A stretch of DNA of 64,000 bases from Toxonevra muliebris (GCA_963691655.1 OY829328.1:79550400-79614399); one strand, 5' to 3'. Shown: positions 35,640 to 47,011, counted from the stretch's first letter. Numbers and translations are program-made. Notes: generated by a model not told the origin, from the sequence alone.

Positions 35640-36115
35640 AACAGTTGAGCAGTAGAAAGATTTTTAAATGTTTTAAGCATTTACATTTTAATTTTTGGAA
35701 AGAAAATTGTGGCCGTCCTGCTTAGAACTATAACAAAGTTGCAAATTAAAGATGCTTCAAAGTCAGTTTTAGACCTGTAAATTCAAATCTTTTTTGAAAC
35801 AGTGTTACTAAAAATCTGCAATCATTTTAAACTGCATTCAGTCAATATAATTTTAATGAAATTAACTCACAATCACACGCTGGACTTCACATTGAGTTTG
35901 GAATCCCAATCATGTCTTCAAATTTTATTGAACTGCATATTCACTGAGATAAACTATTTAGTAAATGATAACAAAAATGTACAGTGAAAAATAAATTTTT
36001 AGAGTTAGGCAAGCGAGCATTAAATTTATAAAGAACTTATGTTATTTTCAGGTATTTGTATAGCATAAGCAAAAATTTAGATGGATCAGTAAAACAAAAC
36101 CTTAGAACTTTTCTG
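35640..36115. other. AT-rich intronic DNA
   Basis: No repeat or exon recognised. Confidence 0.4.
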
Positions 36116-36119
36116 TAAT

Positions 36120-36470
36120 AGGAATTAATTCAGTGTTATTATGCCTAACTAAGTATAAACTAGAGAATTTTCGAGCTTGCGGCTTTAAAATCTGTTAAAA
36201 ACGCGATTAATCGCATTCCACTCACAAAAAAAAAAAATGCCAAGGAATTGTTTTGCAGTGTTAAATGCATGCCAGAATTTAGTTTGACTGATAGATGGCG
36301 CCATCATATTGAACTTCCACAACGCGCCAAAACTTAATTTGACTGATAGATGGCGACAGCATAATCAATTTCTAACCTAACTTTAGACTAAAGAATTTTT
36401 GAGCAGCTTTAAATTATACAAAATAAAATGAATAAGATTAATCAAATTCCATTAAAAATATAAAGGTGCA
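36120..36470 (+). repeat. Tandem repeats: ~220-bp duplication with an inner 55-bp repeat
   Basis: TTTGACTGATAGATGGCG occurs at 36283 and 36338 (55 bp apart). Flanking it, CTAGAGAATTTTCGAGC..GATTAATCGCATTCCA at about 36160-36220 is echoed by CTAAAGAATTTTTGAGC..GATTAATCAAATTCCA at about 36388-36452. Confidence 0.7.
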
Positions 36471-38265
36471 AGTAAATAAATTACATAAATTAGATTTACA
36501 ATAATTAAGTAGGTGCTTTTTCACACATAATCACACAGGCAAACAGAAACAAAACACAAAAATGTAATTGTGTCATGCTTTTTTTTGTCGTTTGGACCTT
36601 TAAATATTTTTCCTCTACAAATTATGCGCCAATACAATAGTTATTAACTTAAGGAATTTAAATTGTCAACAACAAAAAAAGTAGATTTGGCGCATGCAGC
36701 AAAAATGCAAAAACAAAATACATTAAATATACAAAAAAAAAAAAAAAAAGCCACAACAATTACAATAATAATACTCTAGCTCTAGCAAGTACAACAAGAT
36801 CATGCAAAATCAAAAAGCAAAAGAATTAAATGTGGTTAGTTTGTAGTATTAAAATAATAATGAAAAATAAAGTAGCGCCAAAATTGAAATGAGTACAAAA
36901 ATTGTTGACCGACGCTTTGGTGTGGTGGTGCACTTGGCCATTAATATTGAAAATAAGCCAAATAAAACCAGTACGTCGTAAAACAAAAAAAAAAAAAATA
37001 AAACAACAGCAAAAAAATTAATCCACAAGGTAGCACCAAAGCTACCACCACAACATATTCTAAATGTGGCTTAAATGGCTGATGATGGACAGACAGACGA
37101 ACATATGGAGGAGACCAAGACCAAATACAAAGCAAAAGCCAAGAAGCCAAGAAAAAAAAAATACCAATAAAAATTGAGAGAATAAAATCAAAATGCACTT
37201 GTCGCTTTGAACTTAAAATTTTTCGTATTTGTTGTTGTTGTCTATTGCTGGTTGTTGTTGTTGCTTTTTTTCATTTTTGTCTATTGGTTGCTGTTTTTGT
37301 TTGCTCATTGGTTTTCTATGTCTTTTTTTTTGCGTTGCATTCAAGGTTGATTTTGATATTGATTTGCTGTTGCTGCTGATCTAGTAAAAAAGAACAAGAT
37401 CGTTTGTTTTTTTTTTCTTTTTTCTTTTTTGCTTACTCTGCTTGGCCAGGCAAGCGTTTGCTCTGCTTTGAGTGTCTAGGTAAAGTGATCGTGTCAACAC
37501 GTTTCGCGGTCAAAAAATTGTTTTGTTGCACCAACGCGTTGTTGTATATTTTTTTTTTATTTTTTTTTATTTATATAAAATATATTAACTTCTACTGATG
37601 CTGATAAGCGCAATTTGTGTGCAAATTTATGCATTCACATATGTATGTAAGTATCTATATTTAATATTTATGTCTTTGTATCTATTTTGTTTGATTTCAA
37701 TTTTGTGATAATATCTGTTAAAACATATTTTAAACATTTATTTATTTTTTTTTTTTTTTTTTAATAATTTTATATCAATTCTTTTTCAACGCTTTCATTA
37801 CAAATTTGATTTATGTCTCAAGTGTTTCTTTAGTTTAAATTATATTTCTTTATAAACGCTCTCAATGAATGCCTCAGCGTTTTATTATTTTTTTTTTTGC
37901 AAACAATTTTATGAATTTTTATGTTTTTCTGCCTCATGTTACATTGTGGGGGGAAAAAATGATTTATGCTGAAATTTGATCTTATTGCGTTAAAGTTATA
38001 AAACTGAAAAATTACCACTTTATATGCAGTATCAAAAAACTTAAGTTTTCGTGTTGTTATTTTTGGTATTTTTCAAAGCATTTTATTTTTTTATTAAACT
38101 AAGGTTTTTATGTCCAACAAAATTATGAAAGAATGCAGTCATTTGAGATTTTAAATCAATCGACCTTTTTTTGTTAAAAAAAAAATAATTGAATCTGATC
38201 ATTCTTTTTGTGAATGCTGAATTAAGAAGTTAAAGTTGCAAATCATTGTGAAATCAAAGAGAAGC
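36471..38265. other. AT-rich intronic DNA
   Basis: Poly-A/T-rich, with TTG-rich stretches at 37228-37265 and 37370-37380. Low-complexity open frames only. Confidence 0.5.
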
Positions 38266-38270
38266 ATTTC

Positions 38271-39165
38271 AGCGAAGATGTAAGAGAATAATTTGTTGTT
38301 GTTTTAAAATGTTACGAAGCATTTCGCGCAAGCCGAATTTAACATGGCGATAGTAGCATTACAACAATACAATAAAAACACGCTACTTTGTTGTTGCAAA
38401 AAAAAAATGCATGGAGAACAAAAGAATAAAAAAAAGAGTAAAGATGCAGTTAAAATTATCTTCATATAAAAAAAAAATGAGAGACGAAGAAGAGAAGAAA
38501 AGAGTTGTTGTTGCTATTATCTGTTATAATTTCGCCATGATTTCGCTGTAGCTGCACATTTGAGCGAAAATGTGAGAGATATTTTTGTGATATTTTGAAT
38601 ATAGATTCCGCGAATTGTCAAAACAAAATCCACACACACATTGCAATTTTTAATTGTATGTACACATATATGTGCAATTAAGCATGTATGAGTGAGCGAA
38701 GTAGTTAGACTCGTCAATATTTGTAATTTGTCAACGAGTTCGCTGAGCATGCTCTCGTCGAAAAAACGAAGTCAGCTCTTAGACGGTAAATAAATCTCAT
38801 GCGATTTTTTGCATTCCCTTTTGAAGTTTCATATAGCTCTTATACAGTGAGATTTAGTTGCATGAAACTTTAGCCGATTTTCATATATTTTAGTTTCATC
38901 AAAAATATTGCCCGAGCGATTTTGTCTATCCCCCTGTCGTTTCTCCTCTCTTTCGTACATTTTTTCAAGTTGCATGAAACAAATCTCACAGTCTATGAGC
39001 AGACACACTCATTTACATATTTCTCGCTGAAGTATGCAGTGTTCCATAGTCTGCTCTTAGACGTGGAGGCAAGTCTCTGGAAATTAAAAAATGTGTCGGT
39101 ATGAGAGGGATGAGACATACTCATTTCATCTCACTCCCTCTTTCCAACACAATTTGACAGTTTCT
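38271..39165 (+). repeat. Dispersed repeat family A, copy 2 (with insertion)
   Basis: Carries the family A blocks in plus orientation from GCGAAGATG (38272) to ATACTCATTTCATCTCACTC (about 39117-39136) and GACAGTTTCTCGAG. It is interrupted at about 38328 by a family B-type insertion and is longer than copy 1 in the middle (38780-38990). Confidence 0.75.
38328..38539. mobile_element. Insertion inside family A, flanked by ATTTCGC
   Basis: Absent from copies 1 and 3 of family A at the same point. ATTTCGC is present directly at 38321-38327 and 38540-38546. Its inner ends are inverted (CATGGCGATAGTAGCAT vs CTGTTATAATTTCGCCATG) and resemble sequence near 60840-60880 and 8820-8860. Confidence 0.62.
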
Positions 39166-39225
39166 CGAGACTTGTTTTCTCGTCTAAGAGCAGGCATATA
39201 ATATAAGGTCAACTTAAAAGAGTTT

Positions 39226-39361
39226 CAGCCCTATACAAAATATTCCCAAAATGAAATTTTCCGGAAAATTCGTTCCTTTTCTCTCGTTTCCTATTGGAAT
39301 ATGGGAGAAAGAAACAAATTTTTCCAGGAATTTCATTTTGGGAATATTTAGAATAAGGCTG
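39226..39361. mobile_element. Palindromic MITE with CAGCC ends (136 bp)
   Basis: CAGCCCTATACAAAATATTC..CCAAAATGAAATTTTCC mirrors GGAATTTCATTTTGGGAATA..TAAGGCTG. Only one copy is seen here. No target duplication resolved. Confidence 0.75.
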
Positions 39362-39654
39362 ATTGTGAAATAATTGCTGTGAATGATGAATAGTTAAAAA
39401 TAATGTAAATTGTTAGGTTATACACGTCAAATTATTAGAGGTTATACATGTGATCAATGAGTAATAAGGACCAATATTTATCGAAATAGCTAATTTTGGT
39501 TATTAGAAAATATTTAAATACATAATTACAATGTTCATTACCACTAATTTCTCCAGTTAAAGCATTATCTGTCATATTTATTGAATTACTTTCCTCATTA
39601 CTCTCTCAATGCTTTTTAGTGTGAACGAAATTCATTAGCTCATTCTGTTTCTGT

Positions 39655-39820
39655 TTATGCTCTCTACATTTATCAGTACAAACACGACGTAGTACACATA
39701 CATAATATATGAGTGGAAAGTTCTCTCACTAAAACACATGAGATAAAATGGCGAGAGAAGTCGACTCTCTGCTTGATTGTATGTAGCCGATCCCCATATG
39801 ACCTCGTTCGCTAAACACTA
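39655..39820 (+). repeat. Dispersed repeat family D copy
   Basis: TTATCAGTACAAACACGACG, GTGGAAAGTTCTCTCACTAA, GTCGACTCTCTGCTTGATTG, TAGCCGATCCCCATATGACC and TCGTTCGCTAAACACTA match the reverse complement of 46535-46710. Confidence 0.78.
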
Positions 39821-39821
39821 T

Positions 39822-39891
39822 TGCTTGGTTTTCACTATGTCATATTTGCCGACAAAGAGAGAAAAAGAGAGAATTTTCCATATGAAATTTA
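39822..39891. mobile_element. Half of a Harbinger-like MITE (family J)
   Basis: The left half only: TGCTTGGTTTTCACTATGTC to TTTCCATATGAAATTTA, cut exactly where the family K palindrome begins. Confidence 0.8.
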
Positions 39892-40062
39892 TCCCACGTC
39901 TCCACGAGCAATAATAATTCATTGCATGAAATAAAAAATTTGTTTTTGTTTCCCGTATAAAATACAAAAATGTTGTATATGTTGATTTTTAATTTTATAT
40001 GGGAAACAACAACAAAAAATTTTTTATGTCATGCAATGAATTTTTCCTCGTGGAAACGGAAT
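39892..40062. mobile_element. Palindromic MITE family K, copy 2
   Basis: TCCCACGTCTCCACGAGCAA on the left mirrors TTTTTCCTCGTGGAAACGGA on the right. TTTGTTTCCCGTATAAAATA mirrors TTTTATATGGGAAACAACAA. Confidence 0.85.
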
Positions 40063-40078
40063 TTTATATTCTTTCTTA

Positions 40079-40190
40079 TGCCTAGTTTTCACTATGTCAA
40101 ATTCAATTAAATTTACTAACACATTGGCAATTTTGTATAGGAAATTCTCTCTTTCACTCTCTTTAACATGGAATATGACATAGTGGTGAA
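40079..40190. mobile_element. Harbinger-like MITE (family J), right end decayed
   Basis: Starts TGCCTAGTTTTCACTATGTC after TTA (40076-40078). The inner body is intact, and it ends GACATAGTGGTGAAG, diverged from the consensus terminus. Confidence 0.78.
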
Positions 40191-40194
40191 GTAT

Positions 40195-41570
40195 TTTGTA
40201 GTAAAGTATTTTTCTCTTTACCTCTCATCATCAGATTTTTTCGTAGTATTTGTGAGTACTTGGTAGATTTTGCCCTAAAGATTTGGTAGAGAATTATTTA
40301 CCAAAGCTAAAGATTAGCTCACCTCATTAGAATGGTTGCGAGTCCATATTCCTGGAAATTCCATGTAGAATTATTTTCGTTTATCATACGAGTAACTTGC
40401 ACTAAATTTATTTGGCAACAGACAACATCATTATCTAAAATCGATTTATGGCTAACAAAAATACAACTATGAGCGATATGAACATTTCTAGTCAAAGTTA
40501 AACTTAACAGGTTCAAGGCTACATTGATAAGATTCAATCAGTTTGCTCACCTACTTTGGTGCCTACCTCTAACTGACACCAAATTCCAAATTTAGAATTT
40601 ACCTTTTCATGCTTTAGGTAGTTAGAAAAAAAAAATTCCATAAATGTTAAGCCTCAATATATTTGAAAAAAGTAGCACGTATTGCACATGACCCACCAGC
40701 ACTTGAGACTCATGCAGGTTCTATGTTAATTGCCTTGAAGAAAATTCACTAGATACCTAAATAAAATTCAATTCCAAATATGTACATAATGAATTTAAAT
40801 TTAGTATTAGTTTTACAACAACAAACAAACAAATACAGAATTGAATTTTGAATGTCGATGTCAAAGGATTTCAAAATTATAGACATGCAAAAAAAAAAAA
40901 AACAATAAATTTAAAATAAAAAAAACAACAAATTACGCAACAAAACATTGCAAAAAATTGAAAATCATTTTCTTATTGTACCTATGCCAAAAATAAAATA
41001 TAAACGCATTTGTGTAAATCAAAAAAAAAAAAAAAAAAAAATTTCTACGTCCATTGGTTTTTTGCGTTCATGGTCAAATACAAAACGGACGTGAACATGG
41101 ACGTGCTACACAATCAAAACGTAGAGACTCTGACGTACATGCTGAGGCGTCAGAAATTTTGACCAACAACATAAATCACAATTGCTTGGGCAATAACAAT
41201 TGCCGGCTGCAAAACTGATTGCAGCACATGAGTAATGTGGTATGTGTTGCTAATGTCTAGTTGCTGAACCTACAAATGAATAAAAATGCGTTGTTCTTTA
41301 TTGGCATTTAATTAAATATAAATATTTGCACTCATAGATACTTAGTAATTGGTAATAGCAACGCTAGTGCATTATTAGTATCAAATTTAAATAATAAATT
41401 TTTTAGAAAAATATTTATAAGTGGGTTGGCAATCAAAGAAATTAAATACTGACCTAAGAACTTGAAGTTATTTTAAAATAAAATTTTAACCCGCTTCTTA
41501 CATTTTTTTAACCTAATTAAATATGTAAATATTTACTCAATTTTTTACTAATTTATTTTAATTCTTTTTT
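40195..41570. other. AT-rich end of the intron
   Basis: Contains poly-A tracts at 40889-40902 and 41020-41040, and a less AT-rich patch at 41044-41165 with local self-complementarity (ACGTCCA / TGGACGT). Nothing else recognised. Confidence 0.45.
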
Positions 41571-41578
41571 AATTACAG

Positions 41579-41680
41579 GAAGCACAATCCAGCGAACACA
41601 TTGGCGAAGTTTTCCAGGACGAGGCCAATATGGCGGCCATATTAATGCGACGCCATATGGAGACTGGTGATTTGATAATG
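41579..41680 (+). CDS. Second exon of the propeptide gene (34 codons)
   Basis: The acceptor is TTACAG (to 41578) after a pyrimidine-rich tract. The donor is GTAAGT at 41681. The 102-bp exon is a whole number of codons, phase 0 at both ends, matching the phase-0 donor at 12652. The peptide begins EAQSSEHIGEVFQDEANMAA and ends with RRHMETGDLIM. A GxVxxDE..AA..M....GDLI pattern is what follows the FxAFG block in M12B pro-domains, where a short surface hairpin reads as a GxV..D..S.A.I....G.I repeat. Codon choice is more GC-rich at third positions than the surrounding DNA. Its distance from the first exon means it is linked only by phase and family logic. Confidence 0.72.
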
Positions 41681-41689
41681 GTAAGTTTT

Positions 41690-42440
41690 AAATAATAGTT
41701 TAAACTATTTAAATTCAACTCTTATATTTGAAGTTTAAAATAAATGAATGACCTTGAGAGGCCACCAGTAACAACAACAGCGATAGCCGTAAGAAAAAAC
41801 AAACCACCAACAACAATTACAATAAAAGCAACATTGATAATGTCGTGCTTGCTAGCAATGCATTAACGATGATGTCAAATACTTGTACTTACCATGTTGG
41901 TTTATAAAAAAAAAGCTAAACTAAATTAAAAAAAAATTTAAATAAAAATAAAACTATTTAAACTAGCAATGTACCATTGAGTCTTAAAAAGAGCTTAACT
42001 AAAGAACTAAACTTGTTTCGATGACTGAATTGGTTGATTTGAATAGAATAGAATTGAATTGAATGCTGGAACCACTTTAGATAATGCCAATTGATTTGTT
42101 GTATGACTGTTGCTGTTGTTGTTGTTAGTTTTGTTATTATTAACCATTAAGATACATATATTTAAGCCCTACACTGTCTGTGCGCACCTCATTGCCGCAT
42201 ACTTTTTGTAATTAGAAGGTGTGTAGAGTAATTAATGTTCGATAGGACTCTCATCAGAACTTAGTTTTTCAGCTAGCTATAATCAAAATTGATTTACTTG
42301 GTTTCGTAGTTAATTTAAATACTCTCGTCTTCACATCAAATATGAATTAGATTGAAATTGATTACGTCTACTTTTGTAGTAAATTTAACTATTTTTGTAT
42401 TCAAATTTAAATCAATTTCTGACTTCAGAATAAAAAAATG
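41690..42440. other. AT-rich intronic DNA
   Basis: CAA/TTG-rich patches at 41770-41835 and 42107-42125. No repeat family shared in the window recognised. Confidence 0.45.
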
Positions 42441-42444
42441 TAGT

Positions 42445-43920
42445 TAGAAGTCTTTTTTAGAGTCAGGAGAATGCAATCTATTTTTGAAGTCATGGGAATG
42501 CAAATCTAATGTCTTAAAAATCATGACGGTTTTGAAGTCACATGCAGCTACTTGGAGTTAATTGGGATTTTGAAGTGACTTAAAGTCATTTGAAGTTTCT
42601 TGGAGTTATTTGGGGTTTTGAAGTCAATTGGAACTACTTGAAGTCAATTGAAGCCACTTTAAGTCATTTGAAGTCAATTGTGGTTTTGAAGTCACTTGAA
42701 GTCATTTAGAGTCAATTTGGATTTTGAAGCCAATTGGGGCTACTTGAAGTCACTAGGAGACAATTGGGGTTGTGAAGTCACCTCGACTCATTTGAAATTT
42801 CTTGGAGTTAATTAGGATTTTGAAGTCAATTAGATTCACTTTTAGTCAATTGGGATTTTAAAGTCAATTGTGGTCACTTGGAGACAATTGGGGTTTTGAA
42901 GTCAATTGGAATCACTTGAAATCAGTTGAAGCCACTTAAAGTCACCTGAAGTCAATTGGGGTTTTGAAGTCACTTGGAGTCATTTGAAGTTACTTAAAGT
43001 CAATTTAGTTTTTGAAGTTAATTGGAACTACTTGAAGTCAATTGAAGCCACTTTAAGTCACTTGAAGTCAATTGGGATTTTGAAGTCATTTGAAATCATT
43101 TAGAGTCAATTTGGATTTTGAAGCCAATTGTGGTCACTTGGAGACATTTGGGGTTTTGAAGTCAATTGGAATCATTTGAAGTCAATTGGAGGCACTTGAA
43201 GCCCCTTTGAGTCTATTTGGGTTTTGAAGTCAATTTAGATTTTGAAGTTAATTGAAATCACTTGAAGTCAATTGGAATTTTGGAGTCTGTTGGGGCTTTG
43301 AGGTCAATTGGATTTACTTGAAGTCAATTGGGATTTTGAAGTCAATTGGAATTATTTGAAGTCAATAGGGGTTTTGAAGTGCCTTGGAGTCATTTGAAGT
43401 CACTTGAAGTGAATTTGGATTTTGAAGTTAATTGAAGTCACTTGAAGTCAATTGGGATTTTGAAGTCAATTGGAGGCACTTGAAGTCCCTTGGAGTCTAT
43501 TGGTGTTTTGAAGTCATTTGAAGTCACTTGAAGTCAATTTAGATTTTGAAGTTAATTGAAATCACTTGAAGTCAATTGGAATTTTGGAGTCTGTTGGGGT
43601 TTTGAAGTCAATTGGATTCACTTGAAGTCAATTGGGATTTTGAAGTAAATTCGAGCCACTTGAAGTCATTTGAAGACAGTTGGGATTTTGTAGTCAATTG
43701 GAGTTACTTGAAGTCACTTGAAGTCAAATGAGATGTGAAGTCAATTGGAGTCATTTGAAGTCAACGGGGGTTTTGAAGTCAATTGGAGCCACTTGAAATC
43801 GCTTGAAATCAATTGGGATTTGAAAGTCAATTGGAGCCACTTGAAGTCACTTTGAAGTCAATTGGAGGTTTGAAGTCAATTAAAGTCATTTAAAGTCGCT
43901 TGGAGTCAATTTTATATTTA
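42445..43920 (+). repeat. Degenerate GT/GA-rich satellite
   Basis: About 1.45 kb of variants of GAAGTCA(A/C)TTG(G/A)AG joined by GGGATTTTGAAGTCAATTGG. Subunits of about 10-12 bp are grouped into longer irregular units marked by GGGGTTTTGAAGTC and GGGATTTTGAAGTC. It starts abruptly about 760 bp after the second exon. Confidence 0.9.
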
Positions 43921-45880
43921 AAAAATTAGAATTAGAAATGTTGCTTTTGTGAAAATTGCCAACATCAATCAATAGCCACGCCTACCTGCCATATAAAATA
44001 AATCTTCATACAGCAAAATCAAAAGAAATAATGATAGGATTGCAACCAGATTCGATATATTAAATGAGAATGATAAATAGAATCACTTGCGGGAGAATCA
44101 TCGAAATGAAATAAAGACCACGCCCACTTAACATGCAAAGCAATGATTTTTCTTTTTTATTAAAGGAAGTATAGCATGTTTAATGTTCGTCCATGCCCGA
44201 ACTTGGTTATTATTACAATTGCTGATTTTTATTTAATCTAATAAAGTTTAATTGTTAAAACACATGCTAACATTTGAAGTGATGGTGGTAGTGTTAGTAG
44301 TTGTTGTTGCTAGCTTTGTGGTTTGATCAATTTCATAAATTTTATTTATTTTATATATTTGCTAATAATTTTACACTTACAATTTTTTTATACTTTTTTT
44401 TATTGTATAAAAAGTGGAAAAGCATGTGTTTGCTTATTTGTTTGTGTGTGTGTGGGAAGTGACCAGCTTATTTATTATTTGTTATTATTTTGTTGGCTTG
44501 GCTGCTATTGCTTATTGCTTGTTCGTTGTTGTTGTTGTAGTTATATTATTTCAATTCAATAATAATTTAAATTAATTACATACACAACTTAAAAACGATC
44601 GCTTCTGACTGATTAAGACACTAATTTGCGGATTTTTGTTACCAACACCAACACCACCACCATCACCAACTAACAGCAACAACGCCACCACCATGATTGC
44701 CAAGACCAATAGACCAAAAGCACAAATAAAAAAAATACCACCAGCAATGGTAACAGTAGCAGCAACAGGCGCAACAACAGCATCCACATTTATGTCTATG
44801 TTGCTACCAAAAATGTAATGACGTCTGCAAATACCTTGACCAATTTATCAAATAAATGCAAAGAATTTGTTTGGTTTTATTTGTAGTTTGTTATAATCTG
44901 TTTTCCCATTTATTTAAATAAATAATTTATGCAGAAATGTTGGCACAAAAATGTTGGCGCAAAAATGTTAAACGTTTTCTTGCCACAAAAAAAAAAAAAA
45001 AAAAAAACTAAACTGTAAACAAATTATAACTCAAATCAAACAATACAATTATTTTTTTTTTTTTTGCCATTGCTAGTTTTTTTCATGAGAAAATTATAAG
45101 GAAAATCTCATTGTTGGTTGTGTAATTTTCAAGGTTTTTGAAATTTGAAAATTCTTTTTTTACACCTTGCCACAATTTCAGCTCATTTAACATTAATCTT
45201 ATTTTAGCTTTGTTGCTGTTTTTGTTGTTGTTTTGTTTTTGTTTTTCTCTGAACTTAACTGTTTTTTAACTGTTCATCCGTCCCTTGAAATATATCGTAT
45301 ATAATGTTAGCTTGGCTGTCTATCAATTTTATTATAATTTTCACACAATTACACAAATTTACATTTGTATTTATTGCATTTTGTAATTTTTAAACCTTGT
45401 TTTTTGTTTTTTTTTTCTGATTTTGAAACGAAATAAGGTTAAACCAATTTTTTTTTTTGTAAGACCATGATTTCGATTTATTTATATGCGTATAAATAAT
45501 TTAATAAAGAGGTCAAAGTTAATATGTAACTTGCTACTTAAATTGTAATGGTGGATATTACATAATTTTTGTTTTTTTTTTTTGCATTCCAAGAAGCTAA
45601 CAATTTTGAATAATTTTGTCGCCTATAGTAAAAATCTAAGAATTTATTTCAACTGGTTTCGTATTTCTAATACTCATATTGATAGAATTTCAAACATATT
45701 CGAGGTAGAAACTAATAAATATGAACCAATCGAAAGCAAAATGTAGATTAATTTTCCCTTTACGTCTAATGAGACAAGTTTACTCTCACATAATAAAAAC
45801 CAACCACTATAATTGGTTGATTGAAAGCGCATTGTGCTATTGAGAAGATTTTACTCTCACTCAATGAAAACCAATAACTT
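43921..45880. other. AT-rich intronic DNA
   Basis: TTG runs near 44300 and 44525, ACC/CAA-rich sequence at 44640-44790, and poly-A at 44985-45006. Open frames here are low complexity. No exon recognised. Confidence 0.5.
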
Positions 45881-45886
45881 TAATTA

Positions 45887-46270
45887 CCCAGTGGGCAAAA
45901 TCTTCGTAAATAAAATCGTTTACGAGAGTTTGGCGAAACTTTTACGCACAAAACTATCGCGTCCGGCTCCGAAAACGATACGAAAACGAATCATATGTCG
46001 CAGTTTGTGGCAGCAAAAGTTTCGTTTACAAAAGATATCATTAGTGAACCTTTTCCAAGCCTTTTTACCAGCACGAGAAACCGTTTGTTGTCTCATTTTC
46101 TTAGTAAGTAATTCCTCATTTTTATATTCAAGCTCCCAAATTTATCGTTTCCGAGCACGTTTTTTGTGGCTGTGCCGTCTGCCAAAAAAAACCGGTTGTC
46201 GTCTCTTTTAAGCCCGTTTGCGATACTTTAGGCGAACTTGCGCTCAACATTCGCTGCTTGCACCACTGGG
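45887..46270. mobile_element. TA-flanked MITE with CCCAGTGG ends (384 bp)
   Basis: The left terminus is CCCAGTGGGCAAAATC; the right is GCTTGCACCACTGGG, so the outer 8 bp are a perfect inverted repeat. Both sides are flanked by TA (45885-45886 and 46271-46272). It is richer in CG dinucleotides than its surroundings. TA duplication points to the Tc1/mariner group, by inference. A 125-codon open frame starting at 45834 runs through it and out of the left end, and looks accidental. Confidence 0.78.
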
Positions 46271-46345
46271 TAGTCAATTAAAATAATGGAATATTTTTTC
46301 TCTGATGCTCTCTCATATTCTCATACAAAAATAAATCATTTTTAC

Positions 46346-46500
46346 ATCCCGACTGCAAGAACAAAAATTCATTGCATGAAATTAAAATTTTTTTGTTGTT
46401 TCTCATATAAAATGAAAAAACAACATTTTGTATTTTATACAAGAAAGAACAACAAATTTTTTATTTCATGCAATAAATTATTGCTCGTGGAGACGTGGGA
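46346..46500. mobile_element. Palindromic MITE family K, copy 3
   Basis: AATTCATTGCATGAAATTAA mirrors TTTATTTCATGCAATAAATT. The right end ATTGCTCGTGGAGACGTGGG matches the left end of copy 2 reversed. It is followed at once by TAATGAAAACCA, resembling the right tail of a family J element. Confidence 0.82.
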
Positions 46501-46534
46501 TAATGAAAACCAAATAAGAAAGAGAAAAAAATAG

Positions 46535-46800
46535 GTTAGGCAATTGTTAGTGTTTAACGAACGAGGCCATATGGGGATCGGCTACATACCATCAAGCAGA
46601 GAGTCGACTCCTCTCTCCATTTTATTGCATGTGGTTTAGTGAGAGAACTTTCCACTCATATATTATGTACGTGTACTACGTCGTGTTTGTACTGATAAAT
46701 GTAGAGAGTATCAACAGAAAAAACAAAAAAAACACAAAATAGAAAGAGATTAAGAGTGGTAGAGTATCAACAGAAAAAAAAACAACAAGAATGAAGAAGA
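46535..46800 (-). repeat. Dispersed repeat family D copy
   Basis: TTAGTGTTTAACGAACGAGG, CATATGGGGATCGGCTACAT, CAAGCAGAGAGTCGACTCCT, TTTAGTGAGAGAACTTTCCA and CTACGTCGTGTTTGTACTGA. This is the inverse of 39655-39820. Confidence 0.78.
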
Positions 46801-47011
46801 CTGCAAAAACTTCAACCGAATGTGATAATGAATTTCGTTTGCTCTAAAAAGCATTGAGAAAGTAAAATGAAAAAAATTCGATAAATATGAGATATAATGC
46901 TTTAACTGGACAAAATTGTGGTAATAAACATTGTAATCATGTGGAGACGGGGGGTAAGTGATAACAACGCAACGCTTCAATTTAAATAAACAACAATTTT
47001 ATTAAACTCTT

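Larger units (their letters stand above)
12652..41578 (+). other. Intron (28.9 kb) of the propeptide gene
   Basis: Bounded by GTAAGC at 12652 and a pyrimidine-rich tract ending TTACAG at 41573-41578. The exons on both sides are phase 0, so any in-frame join reads through. It is filled with miniature transposons, family H blocks and satellite arrays listed separately. An alternative or nested exon inside it cannot be excluded, but none was recognised. Confidence 0.7.

Noticed and set aside
45834..46211. 125-codon open frame as a gene
   Set aside because: It crosses the left border of a TA-flanked miniature element, has no recognisable domain and is Arg/Leu/Ser-biased.
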